A stretch of DNA of 38,158 nucleotides, taken from the NCBI GenBank assembly GCA_014385265.1, contig JACRTJ010000012.1, positions 1 to 38,158 of the forward strand, in the 5' to 3' direction. Below, piece after piece: positions 6,603-15,457 of this stretch. The position numbers were made by a program, and so were the translations under genes. Origin of the DNA: Enterocloster hominis (ex Liu et al. 2021). Its GTDB lineage: Bacteria > Bacillota > Clostridia > Lachnospirales > Lachnospiraceae. Under the pieces are notes generated by a model. That model saw only the letters and a program-made list of their open reading frames with translations. It was not told the DNA's origin and ran no database searches. Each line of letters opens with the position of its first letter. Position 1 is the stretch's first letter.

Positions 6603-8588
6603 TCATCCCAGCCCCGGGATCCGGCTGGCTGCCTGGTATACGAGCACGGCGCATATCCAGGCCAGAAAAAGCTGATAAACCGCCAGTCCCACAGTCCAGC
6701 GGAGGGATCCTGTCTCCTGCTTTATGGCTCCCATGGCCGCCGCACAGGGTGTATAAAGGAGACAGAATACCAGAAGCGCCAGGGCGCTGGCTCCGGTAAA
6801 GCCGCCGGCTGCAAGACTGGCTGCAAGAGCCTCATGGCCTCCTCCAGCGCCTCTGTTCCCGGCTCCGTAAAGAATAAAGAAGCTGGATACCACCACCTCT
6901 TTTGCCGAAAGTCCGGTGAGCAGCGCCACTGCTGTCTGCCAGGCTCCCAGGCCGGCCGGGACAAGGACCGGAGCCAGGCCCCGTCCCAGGACTGCCGCGA
7001 AGCTTTCTGATACATCCCACGCAGCTCCCTGTGGTCCCAGATGAAGGAAAAACCACAGGACCAGGGAGGCCAGAAAGATCGTGGTCCCGGCTTTTTCCAG
7101 ATAGTCCCTGACCCGTTCCCAGGCACAGGAGACCACGGTTCCCAGATCCGGCCACCGGTATTCAGGCAGTTCCATCAGCAGAATATCCTCATACGGCTCC
7201 TCCCGTCCTGCCTTCCAGGCTGCCCAGGCCGTCCCCAGGGCTGCCAGGACGCCCAGAACGTATAAGCCTCCGATCACCGCCGCTGATGCTTCTGGAAAGA
7301 ACATTCCCGTAAACAGCACATAAACCGGAAGCCTGGCTGAACAGGACATGAACGGCGTCATAAGGATCGTCCGCCTCCGGTCCTTTTCATTCTCCAGGAT
7401 CCGGGATGCCAGGACTGCCGGGACCGTACAGCCAAATCCCAGGAGCACCGGGAGAACGGCTTTTCCCGAAAGTCCCGCCGAGGCCATGGTCCCGTTCATG
7501 ATCCAGGCGATCCTGGCCATATAGCCGCTGTCCTCTAAGAAGGCCAGGGCCAGGAACAGGATGCTGATATTGGGCAGAAAGCCCAGGACTCCTCCCACTC
7601 CGGCCAGGATCCCATCGGATACCAGGGAAATGATCCAGCCGGAGACCCGGCACCGGCCCAGGAGCTCCAGGATATACGCTGAAAGCATGGCCAGGCCCCG
7701 CTCAAAATATCCTCTCAAAAAGCCTCCGGCAGAAAATGTCAGAAAAAATACCAGGGCCAGGATCCCAAAAAATATGGGGATCCCCCATACTGGATGGGCC
7801 AGGAGCCGGTCCGCCCGGTCAGTGAAAGAATCCAATACTCTCCCAACGCTGGGATCCGTGTTCCTTTTATTCTGTGCGGGACTGCCTCTGTACCGGATAC
7901 AGGCAGCGGCAAACCGCCGGGCCCGGTCATGGAGCTCCCTGGCAGACACCGGGCCATGCCAGGAGCCCCCGGATCCAGAAGGGCCATCGCCATATGCAGG
8001 CCCATCGCTGTGCGCAGAATGGCTTCTGTATACAGAATAACGGGCTCCCGATACAAAGCGGCCGCTGCCGTCTGCCATCCGGCGGGCTCTGGCCGCTTCC
8101 ACGGCGGCATCCATCAGCTCCTCCAGCCCAGTCCTCCTTCTGGCTGATACCGGGATCACCGGGATCCCTCCCAGGAGTCTGGACAGCCTTCCTATATCGA
8201 TGTCCATCCCCCGTTCCCGGACCAGATCCATCATATTGAGAGCCAGGACCAGAGGCTTTCCCTCCGCCAATAGCTGCATGGTCAGAAACAGGCTTCTTTC
8301 CAGAAGAAGTGCATCTGCCACATGGATGATCACATCCGCCTTCTGGTCCCTTATGCACTGTCTGGTCACTGTTTCTTCCATAGTATAGGGATCCAGGCTG
8401 TAAATTCCCGGCGTATCCACCAGGTGGACCAGACGGCCCCGGTGCATCAGGCTCCCCTCCGACAGCGCCACAGTAACGCCAGGCCAGTTGGCTGTTTTTT
8501 TCCCTGCGCCAGTATACGCATTAAAAAGCGTGGTCTTTCCACAGTTGGGATTTCCTGTAAAGCAGACCGTCACACTCTCAGCGCCCAT
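6603..8588 (-). CDS. feoB: Ferrous iron transporter FeoB
   Basis: Fe(II) importer: an N-terminal G-protein domain coupled to a polytopic permease. The G1 motif GNPNCGKT begins near residue 12, followed by G3 DTPG, G4 NMMD and G5-like SAR. A Ser/Gly/His-rich low-complexity linker (about 185-225) precedes the membrane part, which contains the two family Gate motifs GFGCTVPA and MSCSARLPVYVLF with their conserved cysteines. Length (661) is normal for FeoB. I chose the ATG overlapping the last 11 bases of feoA. A longer frame would begin at TTG (8612) inside feoA, and the GGAGG site is 12 bases from the chosen ATG, so the start is likely but not certain. Expected to be induced by iron limitation together with feoA. 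Confidence 0.96.
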   Translation of the reverse strand: MGAESVTVCFTGNPNCGKTTLFNAYTGAGKKTANWPGVTVALSEGSLMHRGRLVHLVDTPGIYSLDPYTMEETVTRQCIRDQKADVIIHVADALLLERSLFLTMQLLAEGKPLVLALNMMDLVRERGMDIDIGRLSRLLGGIPVIPVSARRRTGLEELMDAAVEAARARRMADGSGRFVSGARYSVYRSHSAHSDGPAYGDGPSGSGGSWHGPVSARELHDRARRFAAACIRYRGSPAQNKRNTDPSVGRVLDSFTDRADRLLAHPVWGIPIFFGILALVFFLTFSAGGFLRGYFERGLAMLSAYILELLGRCRVSGWIISLVSDGILAGVGGVLGFLPNISILFLALAFLEDSGYMARIAWIMNGTMASAGLSGKAVLPVLLGFGCTVPAVLASRILENEKDRRRTILMTPFMSCSARLPVYVLFTGMFFPEASAAVIGGLYVLGVLAALGTAWAAWKAGREEPYEDILLMELPEYRWPDLGTVVSCAWERVRDYLEKAGTTIFLASLVLWFFLHLGPQGAAWDVSESFAAVLGRGLAPVLVPAGLGAWQTAVALLTGLSAKEVVVSSFFILYGAGNRGAGGGHEALAASLAAGGFTGASALALLVFCLLYTPCAAAMGAIKQETGSLRWTVGLAVYQLFLAWICAVLVYQAASRIPGLG

Positions 8589-8823
8589 GTTCTTCACAGT
8601 CCTCCGCTTCAATGGCTCCAGCGATCTTTTTTCCCAGCGCCAGACGTGTCCCCTGGAATGCGGCGATCAGAGAGCCGTCCTGTTTTTTCATCAGAATATG
8701 GACCTTTGTTCCCTCGACGAGTCCCAGGGCCTCCAGCCGCCGGACGATCGTTTCCTCTGCCGTAACCGTCCGGATCATATATAGCTTTCCGGCAGCACAG
8801 TCACACAGTCTCATGGTTCCCAT
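8578..8823 (-). CDS. feoA: FeoA-family iron transport accessory protein
   Basis: 81-residue SH3-like FeoA protein, the cytoplasmic partner of FeoB. The family pattern is clear: an N-terminal CDCAAGKLYMIRTV strand, the RRLEALGLVEGTKVHIL segment, and the closing LALGKKIAGAIEAE. It is directly followed by and overlaps feoB, and sits under a near-consensus promoter, making it the first gene of the feo operon. An alternative start three codons in (MRLCDC) has an equally good upstream GGGAACC, so the N-terminus is uncertain by three residues. Confidence 0.93.
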   Translation of the reverse strand: MGTMRLCDCAAGKLYMIRTVTAEETIVRRLEALGLVEGTKVHILMKKQDGSLIAAFQGTRLALGKKIAGAIEAEDCEEHGR

Positions 8824-8858
8824 CCTGTTCTTCCCGGATCTGCTTCGATTCCGCAGAT

Positions 8859-8887
8859 ATTGTAGCCTTACCGGGATTGGTTGTCAA
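8859..8887 (-). promoter_or_regulatory. Predicted promoter of feoAB
   Basis: TTGACA, 17-base spacer, TACAAT, about 35 bases upstream of the feoA start and inside the 96-base gap after uvrB. The near-consensus hexamers show that feoAB is transcribed independently of uvrB. I could not convincingly identify a Fur or DtxR-type operator overlapping it. Confidence 0.75.
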
Positions 8888-8919
8888 TATAAACTTACAT
8901 CCTTCTGACCGTTTCCGTC

Positions 8920-10917
8920 TCAGCCCTCCAGCTCCAGGAGCATCTGCTTTACCTCCTTCATACGGTCTCGCAGTCTGGCCGCCTCCTCAAAGTTCAGCTC
9001 GGCCGCTGCCTGGCGCATCTTCTTTGCCAGTTCCTTTGCCAGCTTATCCAGCTCCTTTGCATCCATGGATTCCGGATCCTTTTTTAATTCCCCGTCTCCT
9101 GCTGCCGCTTTGGAAATGGAGATCAGGTCACGGACGGCCTTTTTAATGGTCTGGGGTGTAATGCCGTGGTCTTCATTATACTTTTGCTGGATCTCCCGGC
9201 GGCGGTTGGTCTCATCGATGGCAGCTTTCATGGAATCGGTGATGGAATCGGCATACATGATCACATGCCCCTCTGCATTTCTGGCAGCGCGGCCGATGGT
9301 CTGGATCAGAGAGGTCTCAGACCGGAGGAAGCCCTCCTTATCGGCGTCCAAAATCGCCACCAGAGTGATCTCCGGGATATCCAGCCCCTCTCTGAGAAGA
9401 TTGATGCCCACCAGTACGTCGAACACATCCAGGCGCATATCGCGGATGATCTCCGCCCGCTCCAGGGTATCAATATCTGAGTGGAGATATTTGACCCGGA
9501 TCCCAGCCTCACGGATATAATCCGTCAGATCCTCAGCCATGCGCTTTGTCAGCGTTGTGATCAGGACCTTATTGTGGCTTTCCACCTCCTTGTTGATCTC
9601 TCCGATGAGATCGTCGATCTGGCCCTCCACCGGACGGACGCTGATCTCCGGATCCAGAAGGCCGGTGGGACGGATGATCTGCTCTGTCCTAAGCAGCTCA
9701 TGCTCTGCCTCATATACGGATGGCGTGGCGGATACAAACATCATCTGGCTGATGTGGCTTTCAAATTCCTCAAAATTTAAGGGACGGTTATCCAGTGCCG
9801 ACGGCAGACGGAACCCATAATCCACCAGAGTTTTCTTCCTGGACCGGTCGCCAAAATACATCCCTCTCACCTGGGGAAGCGTAATATGGGACTCGTCAAC
9901 GATAATAAGGAAATCCTCCGGGAAGTAGTCCAGAAGCGTGCAGGGCGGCTCCCCCGGCTTTCCAAAGGTCAGGTGGCGGGAATAGTTCTCGATCCCGGAA
10001 CAGAATCCCGTCTCCCGCATCATCTCCACGTCAAAATTGGTCCTTTCTGCGATCCTCTGGGCCTCCAAAAGCTTATCCTCGCTCTTAAAGAATGTCACCT
10101 GTTCCTTCATCTCCGCCAGGATATTTTCTGTCGCAGCCATCATTTTTTCCTTGGGCACCACATAGTGGGAGGCCGGAAAAATCGCCACGTGGCCCAGCTG
10201 GGCCTTCACCTCCCCGGTCAGCGCGTCGATCTCTGAGATCCGGTCCACCTCATCGCCGAAAAACTCGATCCGGTAGGCCTCGCTGCCGGAGTACGCAGGG
10301 AACACCTCCAGGACATCTCCTCTGACCCGGAAGGATCCCCGCCGGAAATCCATCTCATTTCTTGTGTACTGGATGTCGATCAGCTTATGGATCACCTCGT
10401 CCCGGTCCTTCTCCATCCCAGGACGCAGGGAGATCACCATCTCCTTATAGTCGATGGGGCTTCCCAGTCCATAGATACAGGATACAGAGGCCACAATGAT
10501 CACATCATTTCTCTCTGAAAGCGCCGCTGTGGCCGAGTGGCGCAGCTTATCGATCTCGTCATTAATGGCCGAGTCTTTTTCAATATATGTGTCAGTGGAA
10601 GGGACATATGCCTCCGGCTGGTAATAATCATAGTAGGAGACAAAATATTCCACTGCATTATTTGGAAAAAACTCTTTGAACTCACCATAGAGCTGTGCTG
10701 CTAAGGTCTTATTGTGCGCGATCACCAGCGTCGGCTTATTTAGCTGCTGGATCACATTGGCCATGGTAAAGGTCTTGCCGGACCCTGTAACTCCTAATAA
10801 GGTCTGGAATTGATTGCCTTCTTGAAATCCTTTGACCAGCGCCTCAATGGCCTGGGGCTGGTCGCCGGTGGGGGCGTATTCGGAATGTAATTCAAAAACT
10901 TTTTGTTCATTTTGCAT
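8920..10917 (-). CDS. uvrB: Excinuclease ABC subunit B
   Basis: UvrB, the damage-verifying helicase subunit of nucleotide excision repair. 665 residues, normal length. Visible motifs: Walker [13 protein letters not shown] (about 46), the beta-hairpin region [21 protein letters not shown] that clamps one DNA strand, the DESH helicase box (IVDESH), helicase motif [11 protein letters not shown], and the C-terminal UVR domain ([13 protein letters not shown]) that contacts UvrC. I start at the ATG five bases after GGAGGTGG; the in-frame GTG three codons earlier lies within that ribosome site. uvrA and uvrC are not in the window. A LexA-type box upstream suggests SOS control. Confidence 0.97.
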   Translation of the reverse strand: MQNEQKVFELHSEYAPTGDQPQAIEALVKGFQEGNQFQTLLGVTGSGKTFTMANVIQQLNKPTLVIAHNKTLAAQLYGEFKEFFPNNAVEYFVSYYDYYQPEAYVPSTDTYIEKDSAINDEIDKLRHSATAALSERNDVIIVASVSCIYGLGSPIDYKEMVISLRPGMEKDRDEVIHKLIDIQYTRNEMDFRRGSFRVRGDVLEVFPAYSGSEAYRIEFFGDEVDRISEIDALTGEVKAQLGHVAIFPASHYVVPKEKMMAATENILAEMKEQVTFFKSEDKLLEAQRIAERTNFDVEMMRETGFCSGIENYSRHLTFGKPGEPPCTLLDYFPEDFLIIVDESHITLPQVRGMYFGDRSRKKTLVDYGFRLPSALDNRPLNFEEFESHISQMMFVSATPSVYEAEHELLRTEQIIRPTGLLDPEISVRPVEGQIDDLIGEINKEVESHNKVLITTLTKRMAEDLTDYIREAGIRVKYLHSDIDTLERAEIIRDMRLDVFDVLVGINLLREGLDIPEITLVAILDADKEGFLRSETSLIQTIGRAARNAEGHVIMYADSITDSMKAAIDETNRRREIQQKYNEDHGITPQTIKKAVRDLISISKAAAGDGELKKDPESMDAKELDKLAKELAKKMRQAAAELNFEEAARLRDRMKEVKQMLLELEG

Positions 10918-11033
10918 AAGAACCACCTCCAGGATTTAAAACAGAATTTGTTTTTTTGAGCCTGCCGTACCCATGTAATTCGATATGGCCGAAACAGGGA
11001 CAAACCATGTTAAACACAGAAACCAGATGCGCA

Positions 11034-11068
11034 ATGGTACAATGTCTGTTTTGCAGACATTGTACCAT
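11034..11068. repeat. Perfect 15-base inverted repeat upstream of uvrB
   Basis: Arms ATGGTACAATGTCTG (11034-11048) and CAGACATTGTACCAT (11054-11068) are perfectly complementary around a five-base TTTTG loop. Neither side is followed by a T tract, so it is not an ordinary terminator. The right arm contains the candidate -10 of uvrB (TACAAT on the minus strand). It may be a large operator or the relic of a small mobile repeat. Confidence 0.85.
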
Positions 11069-11087
11069 AAATAATTCCAAAAGTACA
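11059..11087 (-). promoter_or_regulatory. Candidate uvrB promoter (extended -10)
   Basis: TACAAT preceded by TGG forms an extended -10 on the minus strand. A poor -35 (TGTACT) lies 17 bases upstream, flanked by the LexA-type box. The start would fall within the inverted-repeat loop and give a leader of about 135 bases. Confidence 0.4.
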
Positions 11088-11094
11088 GAGTCAT

Positions 11095-11107
11095 CGAACA
11101 TCCGTTC
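11095..11107 (-). promoter_or_regulatory. LexA (DinR)-type operator upstream of uvrB
   Basis: On the minus strand GAAC-GGAT-GTTCG fits the Firmicutes SOS box GAAC-N4-GTTC, with purine and pyrimidine positions as expected. It lies eight bases upstream of the candidate -35. uvrB is a classical LexA target, so position and neighbour agree. Confidence 0.6.
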
Positions 11108-11300
11108 TTTTATTCCCTGCCCACATTTCTGTTCATCAGACCAGAGGCTTGCCCATGGGCTGGTAGATTCCCCACATCCAGCTGCCTTCAGATTCCACCT
11201 CACGATGAACCCCCTTGCCTCCCCCTATATCCTTCCCGCTGCCGGGCGGATTTTGGACCTGCACCCTTTAGAAATGTGCAAGACCAGGCGCACAACGCAG

Positions 11301-11346
11301 CACGCACCGGGCACAGCATACCTATGGGCTCTGTAACCGGTGCGTG
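11301..11346 (-). terminator. Extended hairpin after the siderophore transport operon
   Basis: Ten-base arms CACGCACCGG and CCGGTGCGTG enclose a further ACAG/CTGT pairing, 33 bases beyond the stop codon of the binding protein. No clear T tract follows on the minus strand, so it may be a 3'-end stabiliser or a factor-dependent stop rather than an intrinsic terminator. Confidence 0.5.
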
Positions 11347-11378
11347 TTTGTATACACTGCTGCTATATGGAAACTGCC

Positions 11379-12404
11379 TTAACCCAGCAGACTGCTCTCC
11401 AGATCCTTCAGCATAAGATCCAGAGCGGTGATGCCTCCCTCGGCGGTGTACCACACAGCCGGGTGGGCCAGATAGACGAGATGACCATTCTTATAGGCGT
11501 CCGTCCCCATCACAAGCTCGTTCTCCATGATCTCCTGGGCCAGCTGTGCCCCATCGGTGCCGATGGCTGCGTCACGATCCATGACGAAGATGTAGTCAGG
11601 ATCCTTTTCCACAATGAATTCAAAGGAAGCCTCATTGCCGTGGGTGGAGGTATCAATATCGGCGGCCGCGCCGATATTTTCAAAGCCGATCTCCCGTCCG
11701 ATCATGGAGCAGCGTCCATCGTTGCCCAGCACGTTGAAGCTGCCGCTGGTGACAAGCCCTATGATCGCAGTCTTTCCGGCAGAAAATTCATCCAGGGCAG
11801 CAATGCGGGAATTGAAGCCAGCCATTAATTCATCTACTTTATCCTCAAGCCCAAACATGGATGCGATGGTCATGGCATTCCGTCGGACGCTTTCCACTAC
11901 GCCAAGTTCAGTGTCCGTGGCCAGATAGACCACGGGAGCGATCTCGCTGAGAGCGTCATAGCTGGAAGCCAGGCGGCCTCCGATGAAGATAACATCCGGC
12001 TCGCAGGCCATGACTGCCTCCAGATCCGCCTCTTTGATGGTTCCCAGGCTGGAAATGTCGTCATTGATGTAATTCTGGAGATACTCCAGGCTGGTATCAG
12101 CAGTGCCAACGACCCGGTCCCCCACGCCCAGGGCATCCAGAATATCCAGGGAAGCCATATCCAGAATGGCGATGCGCTGGGGATCGTAGGGTACCTCCAG
12201 CTCCGTTTCCTCCTTGCTGGCGTTGAGGCTTATGATGGTCACGGACTCAGGCCTCTCCTTGTTCTGCGGTCCACTGGCGGTCTGGCTGCTGGCAGGCGGG
12301 ATACTGTCCCCGGATGTGGTTTTTATGTTCTCCCCAGAGCAGGCTGCAAGGCCAAGGGACATCACGCCGGCCAGGGCAAAAAAGATCATTTTTTTCATGT
12401 TCAT
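11379..12404 (-). CDS. Siderophore-type iron ABC transporter, substrate-binding lipoprotein
   Basis: 341-residue periplasmic-binding-protein-fold lipoprotein of the FecB/FatB/CeuE type (PF01497), anchored outside the membrane to capture a ferric siderophore. It has a signal peptide (MNMKKMIFFALAGVMSLGL) with lipobox LAAC and a Ser/Thr-rich linker to about residue 55. The fold then begins VPYDPQRIAILDMASLDILDALGVGDRVVG, a hallmark of the family, and later includes EADLEAVMACEPDVIFIGGR. Start chosen at the ATG nine bases behind AAGGAG; a second ATG two codons on is possible. It is the last gene of a four-gene operon (two permeases, ATPase, binding protein) in the order of YclNOPQ- and FatDCB-like systems. 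The exact siderophore is unknown. Confidence 0.93.
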   Translation of the reverse strand: MNMKKMIFFALAGVMSLGLAACSGENIKTTSGDSIPPASSQTASGPQNKERPESVTIISLNASKEETELEVPYDPQRIAILDMASLDILDALGVGDRVVGTADTSLEYLQNYINDDISSLGTIKEADLEAVMACEPDVIFIGGRLASSYDALSEIAPVVYLATDTELGVVESVRRNAMTIASMFGLEDKVDELMAGFNSRIAALDEFSAGKTAIIGLVTSGSFNVLGNDGRCSMIGREIGFENIGAAADIDTSTHGNEASFEFIVEKDPDYIFVMDRDAAIGTDGAQLAQEIMENELVMGTDAYKNGHLVYLAHPAVWYTAEGGITALDLMLKDLESSLLG

Positions 12405-12445
12405 GTCTGATTGCTCCTTTTCTAAAAAAGTACTGAAAAACAGGG

Positions 12446-13198
12446 TCAATAGTAGATGGATAAGGGCTTTCCTGCAATGGTCAGGATCTCAAAATCCACC
12501 TGATAGATCTGAGACAGATTCTCTTTTGTCATCACCCCCTCCACAGTGCCGAATCTGGCGATTTTTCCGTCCTTGAAGGCACAGATATAATCGGAATAAA
12601 ATGCCGCATAGTTGATCTCATGCAGCACCAGGATCACTGTTTTTCCCAGCTCGTCACAGAGACGGCGGACGATTTTCATCATATTGGTAGCATGGTAGAT
12701 ATCCAGGTTATTGGTAGGCTCGTCCAGAAGTACATACTCGGTGTCCTGGGCAATGACCATGGCGATCATGGCCCGCTGCCTCTGGCCTCCGGAAAGCTCG
12801 TCAATGAAGCGGTCCTGGAAGCCCTCCAGTTCCATGTAGGAAATGGCCCGGTCGATGATCTTCTGATCCTCCAGGGTGACCCGGTTCCCTGAATAGGGGA
12901 AGCGCCCGAAGGCCACCAGTTCCCGCACGGTCAGCTTCATCTGAATGCTGTTGGACTGGGTCAGGATGGCAAGCCGCCTGGAAAGCTCCCTGCTTTTCCA
13001 CTTTCCAATATCCCTTCCCTCGAAGTCTACCACTCCGCTGTCGTGGGCGATAAGCCGTGAGATCATGCCCATGACTGTGGACTTTCCCGCACCGTTGGGA
13101 CCGATGAGGGAAGTCACCTTCCCCTTGGGGATGGCAAAGCTCACGCCGTCCACCACAGTTTTTCCGTCATATTGTTTCTTCAATTCCTGCACATTCAT
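12446..13198 (-). CDS. Siderophore-type iron ABC transporter, ATP-binding protein
   Basis: 250-residue FecE/FepC-class ATPase driving ferric-siderophore import. Walker A GPNGAGKST (about 34-42), Q-loop LAILTQSN, signature LSGGQRQR, Walker B VLLDEPTNNLD and the H-loop VLHEIN are all intact. The ATG lies two bases after the upstream permease stop, with AAGGTG as ribosome site. An overlapping GTG six bases earlier (GTGA) is an alternative start. The gene order places it between the permeases and the binding protein. Confidence 0.94.
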   Translation of the reverse strand: MNVQELKKQYDGKTVVDGVSFAIPKGKVTSLIGPNGAGKSTVMGMISRLIAHDSGVVDFEGRDIGKWKSRELSRRLAILTQSNSIQMKLTVRELVAFGRFPYSGNRVTLEDQKIIDRAISYMELEGFQDRFIDELSGGQRQRAMIAMVIAQDTEYVLLDEPTNNLDIYHATNMMKIVRRLCDELGKTVILVLHEINYAAFYSDYICAFKDGKIARFGTVEGVMTKENLSQIYQVDFEILTIAGKPLSIYY

Positions 13199-13200
13199 AA

Positions 13201-14178
13201 TCACACCTTCTTTCTTGTCAATAGGAGATAAAGGAAGTAAAGACCGCCGCCCACGGTAATGAATACACTCACCGGAACGGAATAGGAATATATGTGCTCC
13301 ACAATGAGCTGCCCGCCCACCAGTACGATCATACCAAACAGAGCTGAGCCAAGCACCAGATGGGTATGCCGGTAGGTCTTGAGCAGCTGTCTGGACAGGT
13401 TCGCGATGATGAGTCCCAAAAAAGAGATGGGTCCCACCATGGCGGTGGCCACAGCAATGCAGAGGGCTACGCCCAGCAGCAGGCGGCGGATGCAGCGGTC
13501 ATAATCCACGCCCAGATTGATGGCCTGCTCCTTTCCAAGGGTCAGTACGTCCAACAGGGCCAGCTCTTTTCGCAGGGCAAAGATTACGGCTGCCAGAAGG
13601 ATCAGGGAAAAAACAATGATCTCAGAGTTTATATTGCTGAAGCTGGCCACCAGGGTGTTCATCAGACTGTCATACTCATTGGGATCCATGACCCGGGTCA
13701 GCGTTGTCTGGATGCTGCCGAAGAAGGAGGTCAGCACTGTACCCACCAGCAGCACGTACAGTACATTGTGCTTTGTCTTTTTAAAGATCCAGCTGTAAAT
13801 AACTGTGGCCGCAATGCCCATGAGCACCACATCCACTGCAAAGGACAAATTCGCATTGGAGGCTGCCGCACTGGCCGATCCCAGGAAAAATACCACTGCC
13901 GTATGGATGAGGGTATAGAGGGAATTCATCCCCAGCAGACAGGGTGTCACAATGGTGTTGTTGATGATGGACTGGAACACCAGTGAAGCCCCTCCGATGG
14001 AAAAGGCGGTAATGAGCATGACGATGAGCTTTGGGGCCCGGAGCTTCATGGCATACGCAAACAGCCTGGGGTTGGAAAAGTCCACTTCCACCAGCATATA
14101 GGCTGCTGCGCAGAAAAGGACTATTACGGTCAGGATCAGCAACCTGCGCCGGTTGGCGCGTATAGCAGCAGTATTCAC
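13201..14178 (-). CDS. Siderophore-type iron ABC transporter, permease 2 (FecCD family)
   Basis: 325-residue polytopic permease of the FecCD (BtuC-like) family with about nine to ten hydrophobic segments. Family features include the LRAPKLIVMLITAFSIGGASLVFQSIINN block near the N-terminus (core of the R-P-R-L-x-G-A-x-L-G-x-Q-x-x-x-x-N region) and GPISFLGLIIANLSRQL near residue 247, the coupling-helix region. It starts with GTG: the codon overlaps the stop of permease 1 as GTGA and has GGAGG nine bases upstream. It forms a heterodimer with permease 1. Confidence 0.93.
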   Translation of the reverse strand: MNTAAIRANRRRLLILTVIVLFCAAAYMLVEVDFSNPRLFAYAMKLRAPKLIVMLITAFSIGGASLVFQSIINNTIVTPCLLGMNSLYTLIHTAVVFFLGSASAAASNANLSFAVDVVLMGIAATVIYSWIFKKTKHNVLYVLLVGTVLTSFFGSIQTTLTRVMDPNEYDSLMNTLVASFSNINSEIIVFSLILLAAVIFALRKELALLDVLTLGKEQAINLGVDYDRCIRRLLLGVALCIAVATAMVGPISFLGLIIANLSRQLLKTYRHTHLVLGSALFGMIVLVGGQLIVEHIYSYSVPVSVFITVGGGLYFLYLLLTRKKV

Positions 14179-15215
14179 TGTTCCGCACCTCCTTTCAGAC
14201 CGGGCATGGCGGAGCAGCAGCCTGTCCCTGTACCGCCCAGCCGGATGGCCCTGCGTCCATATTTAAGCCGGCAAAACAACAGGGCAATGAAGATGAGGCT
14301 GCCCAGTATGCCAACGATCAGTTCGATGGGCAGTTCATAAGGAAAGATCACCACCCGGCCGATCATGTCGCACACCAGTACGAAAATGGCGCCGAACAGG
14401 GCAGTATCCGCCAACGTGCCCCGGATCCTGTCCCCTTTATACATGGCCACCACATTGGGCACGATGAGACCAATGTAGGAGATGGAGCCGACAACCACCA
14501 CGATGCTGGCAGTGATCATGGCAGAGATGGTAAGTCCGGAAAAGAGGACCAGGTTATAGGGAACCCCCAGGTTCCTGGAAAAATCCTTTCCCAGCCCCAC
14601 AATATTGAAATGGTTGGCGAATACAAAAGCCAGCGCCACCAGCGGCACTGTCAGCCCGACGATCTCATACCGCCCCTTCAGCACCAGAGAGAAATGGCCC
14701 ACCAGCCACGAGGACAGGGCCTGGGTCATTTCGTATTTATAGGCCAGATAACTGGTAATGCCGCCGATGACATTGCCGCACATGATACCCACCAGCGGGA
14801 CCATCACCGCATCCTTAAACTGGATGCGCTGGATGAACCAGACGAAGATCCAGGTGCCCAGGATCGCTGCCGCAAAGGCAAAGAGCGCCCGGGTCCACAA
14901 AGTAGACGACGGCATGAACAGCAGCGCCAGCAGAATGCCAAGCTGGGCCGAAGAAATGGTGGCGCCAGTTGTGGGTGACACGAATTTGTTGCTGCACAGC
15001 TGCTGCATAATGAGTCCGGCCACGCTCATTCCCACACCGGTACAAAGGATCGCCAGCAGGCGCGGAAGACGGGATACCAAAAAGATCTCCCATAAATGCA
15101 GATTTCCTGACAGAAGCTCCTGCAGCGGCAGTTCAATCACGCCTATAAAAAGTGAAATAACGGACGCGACCAGCAGCAGGACCACAAGTAATACTGTTGA
15201 GCGATATTGTCTGAT
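14175..15215 (-). CDS. Siderophore-type iron ABC transporter, permease 1 (FecCD family), probable ATC start
   Basis: FecCD-type permease, first gene of the importer operon. Landmarks: SRLPRLLAILCTGVGMSVAGLIMQQLCSNKFVSPTTGA near the N-terminus and GSISYIGLIVPNVVAMY near residue 240. The only canonical start in frame is a GTG at 15185, which has no ribosome site and would cut the first membrane helix short. Ten codons upstream, ATC at 15215 stands exactly seven bases behind AAAGGAGG and gives the expected IRQYRSTVLLVVLLLVASV start (charged residues, then a full helix). No ATG, GTG or TTG fits this ribosome site in frame. I therefore propose ATC, or an A-T-C reading error for ATG. With ATC the protein has 346 residues. 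Confidence 0.85.
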   Translation of the reverse strand: MRQYRSTVLLVVLLLVASVISLFIGVIELPLQELLSGNLHLWEIFLVSRLPRLLAILCTGVGMSVAGLIMQQLCSNKFVSPTTGATISSAQLGILLALLFMPSSTLWTRALFAFAAAILGTWIFVWFIQRIQFKDAVMVPLVGIMCGNVIGGITSYLAYKYEMTQALSSWLVGHFSLVLKGRYEIVGLTVPLVALAFVFANHFNIVGLGKDFSRNLGVPYNLVLFSGLTISAMITASIVVVVGSISYIGLIVPNVVAMYKGDRIRGTLADTALFGAIFVLVCDMIGRVVIFPYELPIELIVGILGSLIFIALLFCRLKYGRRAIRLGGTGTGCCSAMPGLKGGAEQ

Positions 15216-15232
15216 AGTATTGCCTCCTTTAA

Positions 15233-15246
15233 TTAGTTTTAACTAA
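15233..15246. promoter_or_regulatory. Palindromic operator in the siderophore operon leader
   Basis: TTAGTT-TT-AACTAA is a perfect 6+2+6 palindrome directly upstream of the AAAGGAGG site of permease 1. Its AT-rich TTAG/CTAA arms recall DtxR/IdeR/MntR-type metal-regulator boxes. A related half site (AGTTAGTTAT) lies between the -35 and -10 of the operon promoter. The regulator identity is inferred. Confidence 0.55.
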
Positions 15247-15313
15247 CCTATGTATAAATAAAAAACGCAGATATTTTTGACGCAAAAGCAATCCTATCTT
15301 GCGTTACCCGCAG

Positions 15314-15342
15314 AGTATAGCACATCAGTTAGTTATATGCAA
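15314..15342 (-). promoter_or_regulatory. Predicted promoter of the siderophore transport operon
   Basis: TTGCAT, 17-base spacer, TATACT on the minus strand. The spacer contains ACTAACT, a half of the palindrome found downstream at 15233. The leader would be about 90 bases. The promoter separates this operon from dapL, which ends 116 bases upstream. Confidence 0.7.
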
Positions 15343-15457
15343 CTTGTAAAAAGGACGATTCTATGACTGGGCATTCCTTGAATTTTAGTTGATATTGACA
15401 AAACAAGAACGAATGAAGCAGCCAGTGGACTGGCCCCGCAGGGCGGGAAAGGAATCG

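Larger units (their letters stand above)
10918..11378. other. uvrB control region and downstream flank of siderophore operon; no gene
   Basis: A 461-base gap. It holds the uvrB leader, a 15-base perfect inverted repeat, a candidate uvrB promoter, a LexA-type box, and, at its right end, a hairpin after the siderophore-binding protein gene. Open frames on both strands here lack ribosome sites and recognisable domains. The stretch 11110-11300 shows nothing I can name. Confidence 0.6.

Noticed and set aside
8589..8612. Earlier TTG start for feoB
   Set aside because: It lies deeper within feoA, has no ribosome site, and FeoB proteins usually begin about a dozen residues before the GNPNCGKT motif, as the chosen ATG does.
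8824..8919. Fur or DtxR box at the feoAB promoter
   Set aside because: Only loose partial matches (for example around TAAGGCTA) were seen, not a convincing palindrome.
10956..11336. Open frames on both strands upstream of uvrB (about 126 and 98 codons)
   Set aside because: No ribosome sites, no recognisable domains, and they run across the inverted repeat and the LexA-type box; composition is that of non-coding DNA.
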